Source of the DNA: an uncultured Prevotellaceae bacterium
GTDB lineage: Bacteria > Bacteroidota > Bacteroidia > Bacteroidales > Bacteroidaceae
DNA: 64,000 bases
Reading direction: 5' to 3'
NCBI GenBank assembly: GCA_902774815.1
Contig: CACYJV010000016.1
Span: 1-64,000 of the forward strand
Positions 16,979-25,665 of this stretch are shown one piece after another. The notes under the pieces were generated by a model. The model searched no databases and had not been told where the DNA came from. It saw only the letters and a list, made by a program, of their open reading frames with translations. Position numbers and translations under genes: made by a program. Position 1 is the first letter of the stretch. The number at the start of each line of letters is the position of its first letter.

Positions 16979-17212
16979 AGAGCTATGCTTTGTAGGGGTA
17001 TAGAGCTATGCTCTAGAGGCGTAAAGGCAATGCTCCGTATGCGGCAAAGCAATGAGTCATGAATACTAAAGCATTGGGTTATGGCTTGCAAAGCATTGAG
17101 TTATGGTTTCCATCGCATTGGGATATGATCAATATAGCATTGGGATATGACTTGCAAAGCAATGGTTTAGAAGCAAGAAAGCATAGTCTTAGAGGCAAAA
17201 AAGCTATGCTTT
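16979..17212. repeat. 22-bp periodic array, eleven units
   Basis: The conserved G of the core (AGCTATGCT, GGCAATGCT, AAGCATTG or AAGCATAG) falls at 16982, 17005, 17027, 17049, 17071, 17093, 17115, 17137, 17159, 17181 and 17203: ten steps, nine of exactly 22 bases and one of 23. The sequence between cores varies. It fills the gap between the M16 peptidase and the endonuclease gene. There is no coding potential worth calling. Confidence 0.9.
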
Positions 17213-17324
17213 TTGCCGGTTGTGCCTTAATAAATCATAAAAACAAGCGCGAATAATGGTGATTATCAAGGTTTTTCCGTACTTTTGTAGGTTGAACTCT
17301 TATCGACAAACTACAAACTTCAAT

Positions 17325-19049
17325 ATGAACAAGTGCTCAGTTACATTGGTCTTTGCCCTCATCGTGGCCACGCTGACCACGTGGGCTCAGGGTCCCAACA
17401 ACTCAGGAACCTACTATCAGCCTGCCAATGGGAAAAGCGGACAGGCTCTGAAGACTGCCCTCTACAACATCATCAAGAATCCCTCGGTGGTGAGCTACGA
17501 CGGCCTCATCAAGGCTTATGAGAAAACCGACACCCGTGCCGACGGCTATGTGCGCGATTGGTACTCGAATGCGACCAACTTCCGCCACGGCACCGACAAG
17601 GCCGGCAGCTATTCGGAAGAAGGCGACTGCTACAACCGCGAGCATTCCATTCCGCAGAGTTGGTTCTCAAAGGCAAGTCCTATGAAGAGCGACATCGTCC
17701 ACGTGATACCCACCGACGGCTATGTGAACAACCGCCGCTCGAGCTATCCGTTCGGCGAAGTTGGCGAGGTGACTTACCAGTCGAAGAACAAGTACAGCAA
17801 GCTGGGCCGCTGCAAGACAGAAGGCTATTCGGGCATCGTGTTCGAGCCCAACGACGAGATAAAGGGCGACATCGCCCGTATCTACTTCTACATGGCTACA
17901 TGCTACGAGGATAAAATCCTGAACTGGCAGAACGGTACATCGTCGAGCGTCATCAGCGGGACAAAGTACCAGCCCTACTCCCAATGGACTTTCGACATGC
18001 TCATGCGCTGGTCGAAACAGGATCCTGTGGACAATGTGGAGCGCGACCGCAATAATGCCGTCTACGGAGTGCAGAACAACCGCAACCCCTTCGTGGACTA
18101 TCCAGGTCTGGAAGAACTCATCTGGGGCGACCGCAAGACGGAAGCATTTGACTACACCAAGGGACAGGGTGGCGAGACGACAACGGTTAAGACGCCTACC
18201 TTCAGTCTGCCGAGCGGCACCTACCGCGAGCCCATCAGCGTAGCCATCACCAGTTCTACAACCGGTGCCTCCATCTTCTTCACCGTCGACGGCAGCACGC
18301 CATCGGCCAGCAGTACCCGCTACAGCGAGCCGCTGACCATCAGCGAGACCACGACCGTGAAGGCCATTGCTACGAAGGGCGACAAGAAGAGTGCCGTGGC
18401 AACGGCTGTCTATACCATCGACGACCAGCAACCAGACCCTGTTGCTGAGGGTGTCTATGAGAAGATTACCACTGCAACCAATCTGGAGAGCGGCAAGAAC
18501 TATCTCATCGTCTACGAAAGCGACAACGTTAGCGGTGCCGCCTACTACGATTGTGACAACAGCCGAGGCAATCCTGGCGATGTAACCATCAGCAGTGGGC
18601 AGATTGACATGAAGGCAAGTGGCAACAAAGCTACGAGTCTGGTGCTCAGCAAGAATGCCAGCGGGCAATGGACCCTCTACGATGTAACCCATGGTTACTA
18701 TCTTGCGCTGACGTCTTCATCGAATACCCTGAACACAGTGGAAACTGTTAGCGACGATGCCTTATGGATTATCACCTTCGAAGGCGGAAACGCTAAGATA
18801 GAAAATGCCGCACACAAGGGTCGCTTCCTGCAGTACAACAACAGTGCCAATATCTTCCGGTGCTATAATGGGTCACAGAAATCTGTCGTACTCTACAAAG
18901 AAAAGGGAGAAGCATCAGGCATCAGAACGACAAAAGTCAAAGGTTTCCAGTCGAAGAAAACCTACGATTTGCAAGGGCGTCCTATCGGCAGCCGTCGCCA
19001 TCAGCGTGGCATCGTCGTGAAGAACGGTCGGAAATATATTTCAAAATGA
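17325..19049 (+). CDS. Secreted endonuclease I with chitobiase-like domain and sorting tail
   Basis: About 574 residues. The signal peptide (MNKCSVTLVFALIVATLTTWAQ) is followed by an Endonuclease_I (EndA/NucM) domain at about 25-285, with the catalytic region DCYNREHSIPQSWF and DIVHVIPTDGYVNNRRSSYPFGE. A chitobiase C-terminal-like beta domain (IFFTVDGSTPSASSTRYSEPL) spans 305-385, another beta domain spans 395-535, and a tail YDLQGRPIG...RGIVVKNGRKYISK ends the protein. It should degrade extracellular DNA for nutrition. The start is the ATG at 17325, preceded by a -7 box TACTTTTG at 17280-17287. It is probably co-transcribed with the M6 protease 35 bases downstream. Confidence 0.9.
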   Translation: MNKCSVTLVFALIVATLTTWAQGPNNSGTYYQPANGKSGQALKTALYNIIKNPSVVSYDGLIKAYEKTDTRADGYVRDWYSNATNFRHGTDKAGSYSEEGDCYNREHSIPQSWFSKASPMKSDIVHVIPTDGYVNNRRSSYPFGEVGEVTYQSKNKYSKLGRCKTEGYSGIVFEPNDEIKGDIARIYFYMATCYEDKILNWQNGTSSSVISGTKYQPYSQWTFDMLMRWSKQDPVDNVERDRNNAVYGVQNNRNPFVDYPGLEELIWGDRKTEAFDYTKGQGGETTTVKTPTFSLPSGTYREPISVAITSSTTGASIFFTVDGSTPSASSTRYSEPLTISETTTVKAIATKGDKKSAVATAVYTIDDQQPDPVAEGVYEKITTATNLESGKNYLIVYESDNVSGAAYYDCDNSRGNPGDVTISSGQIDMKASGNKATSLVLSKNASGQWTLYDVTHGYYLALTSSSNTLNTVETVSDDALWIITFEGGNAKIENAAHKGRFLQYNNSANIFRCYNGSQKSVVLYKEKGEASGIRTTKVKGFQSKKTYDLQGRPIGSRRHQRGIVVKNGRKYISK

Positions 19050-19084
19050 ACCCATCTTAACAACCAACAACAACCCATCAGAAA

Positions 19085-22009
19085 ATGAAGAAGATTCTTG
19101 TTAGTCTCGTCATGGTGCTCATAGCCCTGAGCGTGAGTGCAGTACCTGCCAAGCCTGGTCAAAAGCGACTCCTGACATTGGCCGACGGCACTACCGTGAC
19201 AGCACAACTCACTGGCGATGAGCACGTCCACTACTGGCTGGCCGACGATGGCCGCGCCTACGTGGAGAGTTCTGTTGACAACGTGTTCGAACGCGCCGAC
19301 CTGCAACAACTGAAACTGCGTGGAAAAGCCCGCCGTGAGCAATCCAACGCACGCCGTGCCAAACGTCTTGGCAGCAAGAAGGTTGGTGAGGTTAGCAGTT
19401 ACGTGGGCAAAAAGAGAGGCCTCATTATATTAGTGAACTTCAGCACAACCCAGTTCAAGGAAGAGAATGACAGAGACCTCTACGAGCGCATCGCCAACGA
19501 GAAGAATTTCAACCATGGCTCGTTCCAAGGGTCCATGTACGACTATTTCTATGCCCAAAGCGAAGGTATCTTCGAACTGAACTTCGACGTTGTGGGCCCC
19601 TACACCGTGTCGCAACCCTACTCCTACTATGGAAAGAACGACTCGCAGGGCAACGACATGTATCCTGCCGAGATGGTCATTGAGGCCTTGGAGTTGGCCG
19701 ATGATGATGTTAACTATGCCGACTACGACTGGAATGGCAATGGCGAGGTGGATCAGGTCTACGTGGTCTACTGTGGAAAGGGCGAAGCCAACGGTGGTGC
19801 AAAGAGCACCATCTGGCCCCACGAGTGGGAACTCTCATCGGCTGCCTACTATGGCGACGGTACTGGTGCACAGACTCTCGACGGTGTACGCATCGACACC
19901 TATGCCTGCGGTGCTGAGTTGAATGGCATGGGAACCATCGACGGCATCGGCACGATGTGCCATGAGTTCAGCCACTGCCTGGGTTATCCCGACTTCTACG
20001 ACACCGACTACTCCGGTGGACCTGGCATGTACTGCTGGGACCTGATGGACATGGGCTCCTACAATGGCGATGGCTTTCTGCCTGCCGGCTACACAGGCTA
20101 CGAGCGTTGGGTTGCAGGATGGCGTCAGCCCGTTGAACTGAAGAAGACGACCAGCGTCAGCAACTTGAAAGCATTGCCTGACGGTGGCGAGTCCTACATC
20201 ATCTATAACGATGCCCACCCCGATGAATTCTTCATGCTGGAGAACCGACAGCAGGTTGGTTGGGATTCCGGACTGCCTTGCAGCGGAATGCTCATCGTGC
20301 ACTGCGACTACGATGCTACCGTGTGGGCCAATAACCAACCCAACGACGACCCACGCCATCAGCGTATGTCGTGGGTTCCTGCCGACGGCAAGATTGAAAC
20401 CTATTCGTACGGTGGCAATATCTACGTCAGCGAAAGCGGATTGCTCAGCGACCTGTACCCCAGCAAAGGAGTAAACTCGTTCGGCTTGAATGCACAGACG
20501 ACGCAGGCCTTCTTCAACAAGACCAGCGACGGCACTTACGACGTGCCTTTTGCCGTGGAGAACATCACTCAGAACAGCGATGGTACCATCTCTTTTGATT
20601 TCAAGGGAATGCCTACACTACCCAAACCGACCTTCACGCCGGAACCAGGGCTCTACGAGACACCGCAAAGCGTCAGTATCAGCTGCGATTCTGCCAATGT
20701 CGATATCTACTACACCCTCGATGGGACTGACCCCACTGCTGAAAGCACGCTCTACGAAGGCCCCTTTGAAATCAGCGAGAGCACAACTGTGAAGGCTATT
20801 GCCATCAATGCCGATGAAGAAACCAGCCCGATAGCCTCCGCACGCTACGTCATCCGCTCGATAGAACCTTGCAAGGTGAACACTTTCCGCCGCGTCAACA
20901 GCGTCGATGAGATGGTCAGCGGCAAGTACTACATCATTGCCTGCAGCAGCAAGAAGCGCGCAGCAGCCCCCTTAGGCACGAAGGAATTCCTTTCGGTTGA
21001 GGAGGTTGACGTTGACGAAGATGTCATCACCATCAACGACAACGTACAGTTGTTCTATGTGGAAGGCAGCGACGACAGCTTCTCGTTCTGCACTGAACTG
21101 GGACAGTACCTCTATGCCAAGGCTATCAAGAAGTTGAGCTATGGCGATGAGCCTTACGAATGGACCCTGAGCGACCACGATAGCGGCGTAGTGATGACCT
21201 TTGGCAGTTATGGAACTATGCTCTACAACGTCAACAGTCCTCGTTTCACCACCTATACCTCATCGCCAAACGTCTCAATGGTTCGTGCCAACTTGTACAT
21301 GGAATTCGAACTCCCAGAGAAGCAAGACGTTTCGATGGCTTTCAGCGCCAACGAGGTCAGCGTCACGCTGGGCGACGAGTGGACAGCACCCACATTGACC
21401 ACTGAACCAGAAGGTCTGAAGGTGAGCTACACGTCATCGGACGAGAGTGTTGCCACCATCGATGCCAAAACGGGTGAGGTAACGCTCGTCGGACAGCCTG
21501 GAACGACCACCATCACAGCCACCTTTGCCGGCAACATCTACTACAATGCCGCATCGGCCAGCTATCAACTCGAGGTTCTGCCAAAGCCCCAGCAGGAGGC
21601 AGAGTTGTCCTTCAGCGAAACTGAGGTGACGACTGTGGCCGAATGCCAAGACTTTGTGGCTCCAACGCTCATCAATCCGCACGACGTAGCTGTCGTCTAC
21701 TCGTCGTCTGACGAGAGTTTCGCCACCGTCGACGCTCAGACCGGACAGGTAACCATCGGCAGCAATGTCGGAACGGTGGTCATCACGGCCACCTTCGATG
21801 GCAACGACGACTATCTGCCTGGTTCTGCCAGCTACACCATCATCATCAATGAGAATCCCGAACTGGGCATTATTCAGATTGATAATGGAAAATTGATAAT
21901 GGAGAATGAAGCCGTCTACGACCTCAGCGGACGCAAATGGTCAATGAAAAACGGTCATTTGCCGAAGGGCATCTACATCGTTGGTGGTCACAAGGTGGTC
22001 GTCAAGTAG
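19085..22009 (+). CDS. Secreted M6 family metalloprotease
   Basis: 974 residues, signal peptide MKKILVSLVMVLIALSVSA. The catalytic domain has the zinc motif HEFSHCLGYPDFYD near residue 300 (HExxHxxGxxD), as in immune inhibitor A-type proteases, and upstream family boxes GLIILVNF and DYFYAQSEGIFELNFDVVGPY. A chitobiase-like beta domain (IYYTLDGTDPTAESTLYEGPF) lies near 540, and two Big_2-like Ig domains (YTSSDESVATIDAKTGEV, YSSSDESFATVDAQTGQV) are at 760-925. The C-terminal tail LPKGIYIVGGHKVVVK is preceded by a linker (IQIDNGKLIMENE) encoded by an ATTGATAATGGA repeat. It is likely a secreted or surface protease. It forms an operon with the endonuclease and dockerin genes. Confidence 0.93.
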   Translation: MKKILVSLVMVLIALSVSAVPAKPGQKRLLTLADGTTVTAQLTGDEHVHYWLADDGRAYVESSVDNVFERADLQQLKLRGKARREQSNARRAKRLGSKKVGEVSSYVGKKRGLIILVNFSTTQFKEENDRDLYERIANEKNFNHGSFQGSMYDYFYAQSEGIFELNFDVVGPYTVSQPYSYYGKNDSQGNDMYPAEMVIEALELADDDVNYADYDWNGNGEVDQVYVVYCGKGEANGGAKSTIWPHEWELSSAAYYGDGTGAQTLDGVRIDTYACGAELNGMGTIDGIGTMCHEFSHCLGYPDFYDTDYSGGPGMYCWDLMDMGSYNGDGFLPAGYTGYERWVAGWRQPVELKKTTSVSNLKALPDGGESYIIYNDAHPDEFFMLENRQQVGWDSGLPCSGMLIVHCDYDATVWANNQPNDDPRHQRMSWVPADGKIETYSYGGNIYVSESGLLSDLYPSKGVNSFGLNAQTTQAFFNKTSDGTYDVPFAVENITQNSDGTISFDFKGMPTLPKPTFTPEPGLYETPQSVSISCDSANVDIYYTLDGTDPTAESTLYEGPFEISESTTVKAIAINADEETSPIASARYVIRSIEPCKVNTFRRVNSVDEMVSGKYYIIACSSKKRAAAPLGTKEFLSVEEVDVDEDVITINDNVQLFYVEGSDDSFSFCTELGQYLYAKAIKKLSYGDEPYEWTLSDHDSGVVMTFGSYGTMLYNVNSPRFTTYTSSPNVSMVRANLYMEFELPEKQDVSMAFSANEVSVTLGDEWTAPTLTTEPEGLKVSYTSSDESVATIDAKTGEVTLVGQPGTTTITATFAGNIYYNAASASYQLEVLPKPQQEAELSFSETEVTTVAECQDFVAPTLINPHDVAVVYSSSDESFATVDAQTGQVTIGSNVGTVVITATFDGNDDYLPGSASYTIIINENPELGIIQIDNGKLIMENEAVYDLSGRKWSMKNGHLPKGIYIVGGHKVVVK

Positions 22010-22040
22010 CCAGAAACCTCTGTCTTAAACCTTATAAACC

Positions 22041-22787
22041 GTGAAAAGAATCATAAACATAGCAGCACTGGCCGTCATCATGTTGGCGGCCAGTGCCGTT
22101 TCTGCCACAGCGCAGAACCAAACGGACAAGTTCCAGCTCGTCACCGATGCCTCATCATTAGCAGCAGGCGATACGATCATCGTCGTAGCTTATAGAAGTG
22201 ATGTCGGACTGCGCACCATCAGCACGACGCAAGCAACAAACAACCGACCAGCAACAGTATGCCAATACAACGACGACAGAACCATCACGCCACCCAGCGA
22301 TGCTGCTATCATCGTGTTAGGAGGTGAGAGTGGCAAGTGGACGCTTCGGGTTACCAATGGCGATGCGCAGGGTTATCTCTATGCAGGCAGCAGTTCTGGC
22401 AACATCATGAAGACCAGTACCGACGTGAACAGTTATTCGCAGGCAACCATAAGCATCAATTCAGAAAGCATAGCGACCATCAAGTTCCTGGGCAACCATA
22501 GTCGCAACATCATTATGTTCACTACGAACGGTGGTCTCTTCAGCTGCTACGAAGCCTCTTCCAGCACGGTTTTCAAGCCACAAATCTACCGAAAGAGACA
22601 CGAAACCCATACAAAAGGCGACATCAACGACGACGGGCGGGTGACCATTGCCGATGTGACCTCCTTGGTAAACATCATCTTAGGGAACACCGCCGGTCAT
22701 GAGAACACCGCCGATTTGAATGGCGACGAGAGCATAACGATTGCCGATGTAACAACATTGGTGAACATTATCTTAGGAAAACAATGA
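22041..22787 (+). CDS. Secreted protein with C-terminal dockerin repeats
   Basis: 248 residues with signal peptide (MKRIINIAALAVIMLAASAVSATAQ), a beta-rich middle that resembles a domain in the neighbouring endonuclease, and a type I dockerin pair at the C terminus (GDINDDGRVTIADVTSLVNIILG and ADLNGDESITIADVTTLVNIILG), each an F-hand calcium loop plus helix. No cohesin is in the window; dockerins also occur outside cellulosomes. The start codon is GTG at 22041. The gene overlaps the next by ATGA (22784-22787), so translation of the methyltransferase is probably coupled to it, an odd pairing of a secreted and a cytoplasmic protein. Confidence 0.85.
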   Translation: MKRIINIAALAVIMLAASAVSATAQNQTDKFQLVTDASSLAAGDTIIVVAYRSDVGLRTISTTQATNNRPATVCQYNDDRTITPPSDAAIIVLGGESGKWTLRVTNGDAQGYLYAGSSSGNIMKTSTDVNSYSQATISINSESIATIKFLGNHSRNIIMFTTNGGLFSCYEASSSTVFKPQIYRKRHETHTKGDINDDGRVTIADVTSLVNIILGNTAGHENTADLNGDESITIADVTTLVNIILGKQ

Positions 22788-24193
22788 CCATCGACGAGAA
22801 GACACGAGCATTCATACGAGAACATGCCGACGAAGACGTGCGGCAACTGGCATTGAAGTATGCTTCGATGCCGGAACTGCCTTTTGTACTCGACCAGATC
22901 AGCGGTCGGCAGATGGCTCGCCATAAGCTACCGTCGTGGTCGGCTATCGAGGACATTGTCTATCCGCCTCACATCTCTATGGAACAGTGTTCCAGCGAGT
23001 TCACTGCACGCTACAAGGCTCAGCTCGTCGGTCGTCTCTGTCAAGAACATGCCACTCCACTCACCACCTTCGCCGACCTGACAGGCGGTTTTGGCGTAGA
23101 CTTCACCTGGATGGCTCAGGCTTTTCGTGAGAGTTGCGGCACGCCTCATCCCCATCTTGTCTATGTAGAGCGCAATGCTCACCTTTGCGACATCGTCAGT
23201 CACAACCTCCCTCTCCTTGGGTTGAGAGAGGTAGAGGTAGTGTGTGGGGAAATTAAACCCAACAAGCCCACCCCCATCCCCTCCCCAAGGGAGGGGAGTT
23301 TGAATACTCTCGTCAGAATGCACACAGCCAATAATGCTAACCAAGCCCCCCTCCCTTGGGGAGGGGATGGGGGTGGGCTTCTTTTCCTCGACCCTGCCCG
23401 CCGCGACGACCACGGAGGGCGCACCTATGCATTGGCCGACTGCACACCAAACGTGTTGGAAATGCGCGACGAACTGTTGGGAAAGGCAGACTATGTCGTG
23501 CTGAAGTTGTCGCCCATGCTCGACTGGCGCAAAGCTGTCAGCGACTTAGGCCCCGACTGTGTCAGCGAGGTGCATATTGTATCAGTGGACAACGAGTGCA
23601 AGGAGCTGCTCATCGTCATGCAACCGTCTTCTGAGGCGCGGCAACTCCGAGTCTTTTGCATCAATAACCATCAAGTATTTAATTACTATCCAAAGGATGG
23701 GAAGCAAGCAGAAAAAGATATCGCTCCGTTCCCTCATAGGGAGGAATTGGGGGGAGAGCCTGTAGAAGGAAGAACTGTTGGTTCTGCTATTCCATCACCT
23801 TTCCTCTACATCCCAAATGCCTCCATTATGAAGGCGGGCTGCTTTGCTGAACTCTGCCAACACTTCGGTCTTGTTGCCGTGGGGCCCAATAGTCATCTGT
23901 TTGTCAACGCCCCAACAGCACAACGGAGCAACGAAGCATTCCCGGGCCGTGTTTTTCAAATTTCAGCGGTTTCATCGATGAATAAGCATGACTTGAAAAC
24001 CAACATGAAAGGCATCACTCAGGCCAACATTGCCACACGTAACTTCCCCATGAAAGCCGAGGAACTGCGTCGCCGATTGAAACTGCGCGACGGTGGCGAT
24101 ACCTATATCTTCGCGACAACCTTTGCCGACGGCACCAGAAAACTGCTCATCTGCCAAAAGGCAACGACTTCCAGCGATGGGAACGATAGATAA
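22784..24193 (+). CDS. SAM-dependent methyltransferase with in-frame repeat insertion
   Basis: 469 residues, THUMP-like class I methyltransferase family of Bacteroidetes. The SAM-binding motif is FADLTGGFGVDFTWMA near residue 105, VYVERN is the acidic loop, and LLFLDPARRDDHGGRTYALAD is the catalytic-type motif near residue 200. The C terminus is the THUMP-like part (FPGRVFQISAVSSM ... FPMKAEELRRRLKLRDGGDTYIFAT). Between VVCGE and LLFLDPARR lies a foreign stretch (PTPIPSPREGSLNTLV ... LPWGGDGGGL) encoded by a 117-bp palindromic element. A second GC-rich half element (23728-23760) encodes PFPHREELGGE near residue 320. The substrate, RNA or protein, is not known. The gene overlaps the dockerin gene by four bases. 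Confidence 0.85.
   Translation: MTIDEKTRAFIREHADEDVRQLALKYASMPELPFVLDQISGRQMARHKLPSWSAIEDIVYPPHISMEQCSSEFTARYKAQLVGRLCQEHATPLTTFADLTGGFGVDFTWMAQAFRESCGTPHPHLVYVERNAHLCDIVSHNLPLLGLREVEVVCGEIKPNKPTPIPSPREGSLNTLVRMHTANNANQAPLPWGGDGGGLLFLDPARRDDHGGRTYALADCTPNVLEMRDELLGKADYVVLKLSPMLDWRKAVSDLGPDCVSEVHIVSVDNECKELLIVMQPSSEARQLRVFCINNHQVFNYYPKDGKQAEKDIAPFPHREELGGEPVEGRTVGSAIPSPFLYIPNASIMKAGCFAELCQHFGLVAVGPNSHLFVNAPTAQRSNEAFPGRVFQISAVSSMNKHDLKTNMKGITQANIATRNFPMKAEELRRRLKLRDGGDTYIFATTFADGTRKLLICQKATTSSDGNDR
23264..23380 (+). repeat. Palindromic element inserted in the methyltransferase gene
   Basis: A 33-bp perfect terminal inverted repeat (23264-23296 and 23348-23380, beginning AAGCCCACCCCCATCCCC) encloses GTTTGAATACTCT ... 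GCTAACCAA. Total 117 bp, a multiple of three. It has the same orientation and translated frame as the wbqC copy. Because of the symmetry, the opposite strand in the matching frame is also open and again reads PTPIPSPREGG and LPWGGDGGGL. Confidence 0.9.
23728..23760 (+). repeat. Half palindromic element in the methyltransferase gene
   Basis: CGTTCCCTCATAGGGAGG followed by AATTGGGGGGAGAGCC resembles one arm of the element family. It is translated in frame within a poorly conserved part of the protein. Confidence 0.45.
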
Positions 24194-24204
24194 ACCATAT
24201 TGAA

Positions 24205-24297
24205 TAGCTATGCCTTTGCAGTACGAAAGCTATGGTTTTGAACGATGAAACCTATGCTTTAATGGGACAAAGGCAGTGAGTTCTAAGAACAAAAGCA
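24205..24297. repeat. 22-bp periodic array, five units
   Basis: Core positions 24207, 24229, 24251, 24273 and 24295 are spaced exactly 22 bases. The first three cores read TAGCTATGC, AAGCTATGG and ACCTATGCT; the last two are degenerate. It starts just after the methyltransferase stop and ends at the terminator. Confidence 0.75.
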
Positions 24298-24303
24298 ACA
24301 AGA

Positions 24304-24350
24304 AAAAGCATCAGAAAACCCAAAATTGAGTTTCCTGATGCTTTCTTTTA
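24304..24350. terminator. Bidirectional terminator
   Basis: Stem AAAGCATCAGAAAAC / GTTTCCTGATGCTTT with T-rich flanks on both strands, between the convergent methyltransferase and OmpA genes. Confidence 0.85.
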
Positions 24351-24384
24351 CTGTTGTAAAGAACCTCAAGAGAGGCTCAAACAG

Positions 24385-25521
24385 TTACTCGTACTTCGTC
24401 TCTTCGTGTGAGCCATCGCCGTCGATGATGACGCAACGGTTCTTGTCGTTCTCGTCGAACGGCTGAACAGTGTCGCCCTTATAGTCGACTGAGATGCGCG
24501 AAGCGTCGCAGCCATAGCCATTGATGAGCTCCTGACGGCAGTTTTCGGCACGCTTCTGTGAGTAACCCATGTTCAAACGCGGGTTTCCTGTGCCCTTATC
24601 GGCATAGCCCACTACACGTACCTTTGCGTTAGGATTGCGCTTCATGAAGTCGGCAACCTTCTGCATCTGGCGCTTGCCCACCTCGGGATCGCTCTTACAG
24701 ATGACGTAGAAGATTTCCTCATGCAGCTGTTCCTTGACGGTTACCACCTTTGGTTCGGGCTTCTTCTCAACAACAGGCTCTGGCTTTGGCTCGGGTTTGG
24801 GTTCCGGTTCAACGACGGGAACGGGCTCTGGCACAACCACAGGCTCTTCCTTCTTGCACTCGCACTTCTTGTACTTATGGCCAAAGCGGAAGCTCAGGCC
24901 GAGCATAGCGGTAAACATCCAGTCGTCGCTGTTGTTCATTTTCGAGTTGAAACGGTCGGAAAGGCTGTTGGCATCCACCTCGAGCGACAGGCCAATGGGC
25001 TTGGTAACGTCAGTCTCCAAGCGCAGTCCGGCACGGATGTTGTGCGAGAAGCGGTTCTTGTCCCATGCCAACTCGGTGTTCAGGTCGCGATGCTGTGCAG
25101 TAATAGCCCTGAGTTCGTCGTTATCCCAGGCATAGTTCAGTCCGAAACCACCTACGAGGATGACGTTCAGCGCATGCTTATAGTTCTTCGAGAACAGATT
25201 GGTGAGGTTCAACAGCAGGTCTGCATCAGTCGTCACATACTTCCATTTGTAGTATTGGTCGAGTGACTGGAAGCCACTCTTCGACTGCCATGCATTAGCA
25301 TGGAGACGTACGCCCACAGCGGGATAGAAGTAGTGGCCGAACGACAAGGCAGCCGTCGGCGTGATGAGTTTGTCCATGGGTGCATCGGTCGACGTCAGCT
25401 GCACACCACCCTGAGCCTCGATAAAGGAGTAGGACTTCAGTCGTCCTTTGTCGTTGCCCTGTGCATTTGCCGAGAGGACAGTAAGCATGGCAATGGCAAC
25501 GATTGTCAGTAGTTTCTTCAT
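24385..25521 (-). CDS. OmpA family outer-membrane protein
   Basis: 378 residues: signal peptide (MKKLLTIVAIAMLTVLSANAQ), an N-terminal beta-barrel-like domain to about 210, a Pro/Glu-rich linker (PEPVPVVEPEPKPEPKPEP), and a C-terminal OmpA peptidoglycan-binding-like domain (ADFMKRNPNAKVRVVGYADKGTGNPRLNMGYSQKRAENCRQ in two stretches). The domain keeps the helix with the SxxRA pattern. It should link the outer membrane to peptidoglycan. The linker runs directly into the C-terminal domain. The promoter has a -7 box TAAATTTG near 25575-25568. Single gene with a strong terminator. Confidence 0.92.
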   Translation of the reverse strand: MKKLLTIVAIAMLTVLSANAQGNDKGRLKSYSFIEAQGGVQLTSTDAPMDKLITPTAALSFGHYFYPAVGVRLHANAWQSKSGFQSLDQYYKWKYVTTDADLLLNLTNLFSKNYKHALNVILVGGFGLNYAWDNDELRAITAQHRDLNTELAWDKNRFSHNIRAGLRLETDVTKPIGLSLEVDANSLSDRFNSKMNNSDDWMFTAMLGLSFRFGHKYKKCECKKEEPVVVPEPVPVVEPEPKPEPKPEPVVEKKPEPKVVTVKEQLHEEIFYVICKSDPEVGKRQMQKVADFMKRNPNAKVRVVGYADKGTGNPRLNMGYSQKRAENCRQELINGYGCDASRISVDYKGDTVQPFDENDKNRCVIIDGDGSHEETKYE

Positions 25522-25665
25522 ACCTTGGAAATTAGTTATTTATACATTAGTGTTTTGATTTTCGATGCAAATTTAACTTTTCTCAATTAAAATAACAAAT
25601 TTTTCGTCGGTTTTTTCGTTGAAAATGCGTAACTTTGCCCATTATTACACAAAAAAACATCAGCT

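Noticed and set aside
17059-17256. 65-codon frame within the 22-bp array
   Set aside because: The translation is periodic because of the array; no promoter or family.
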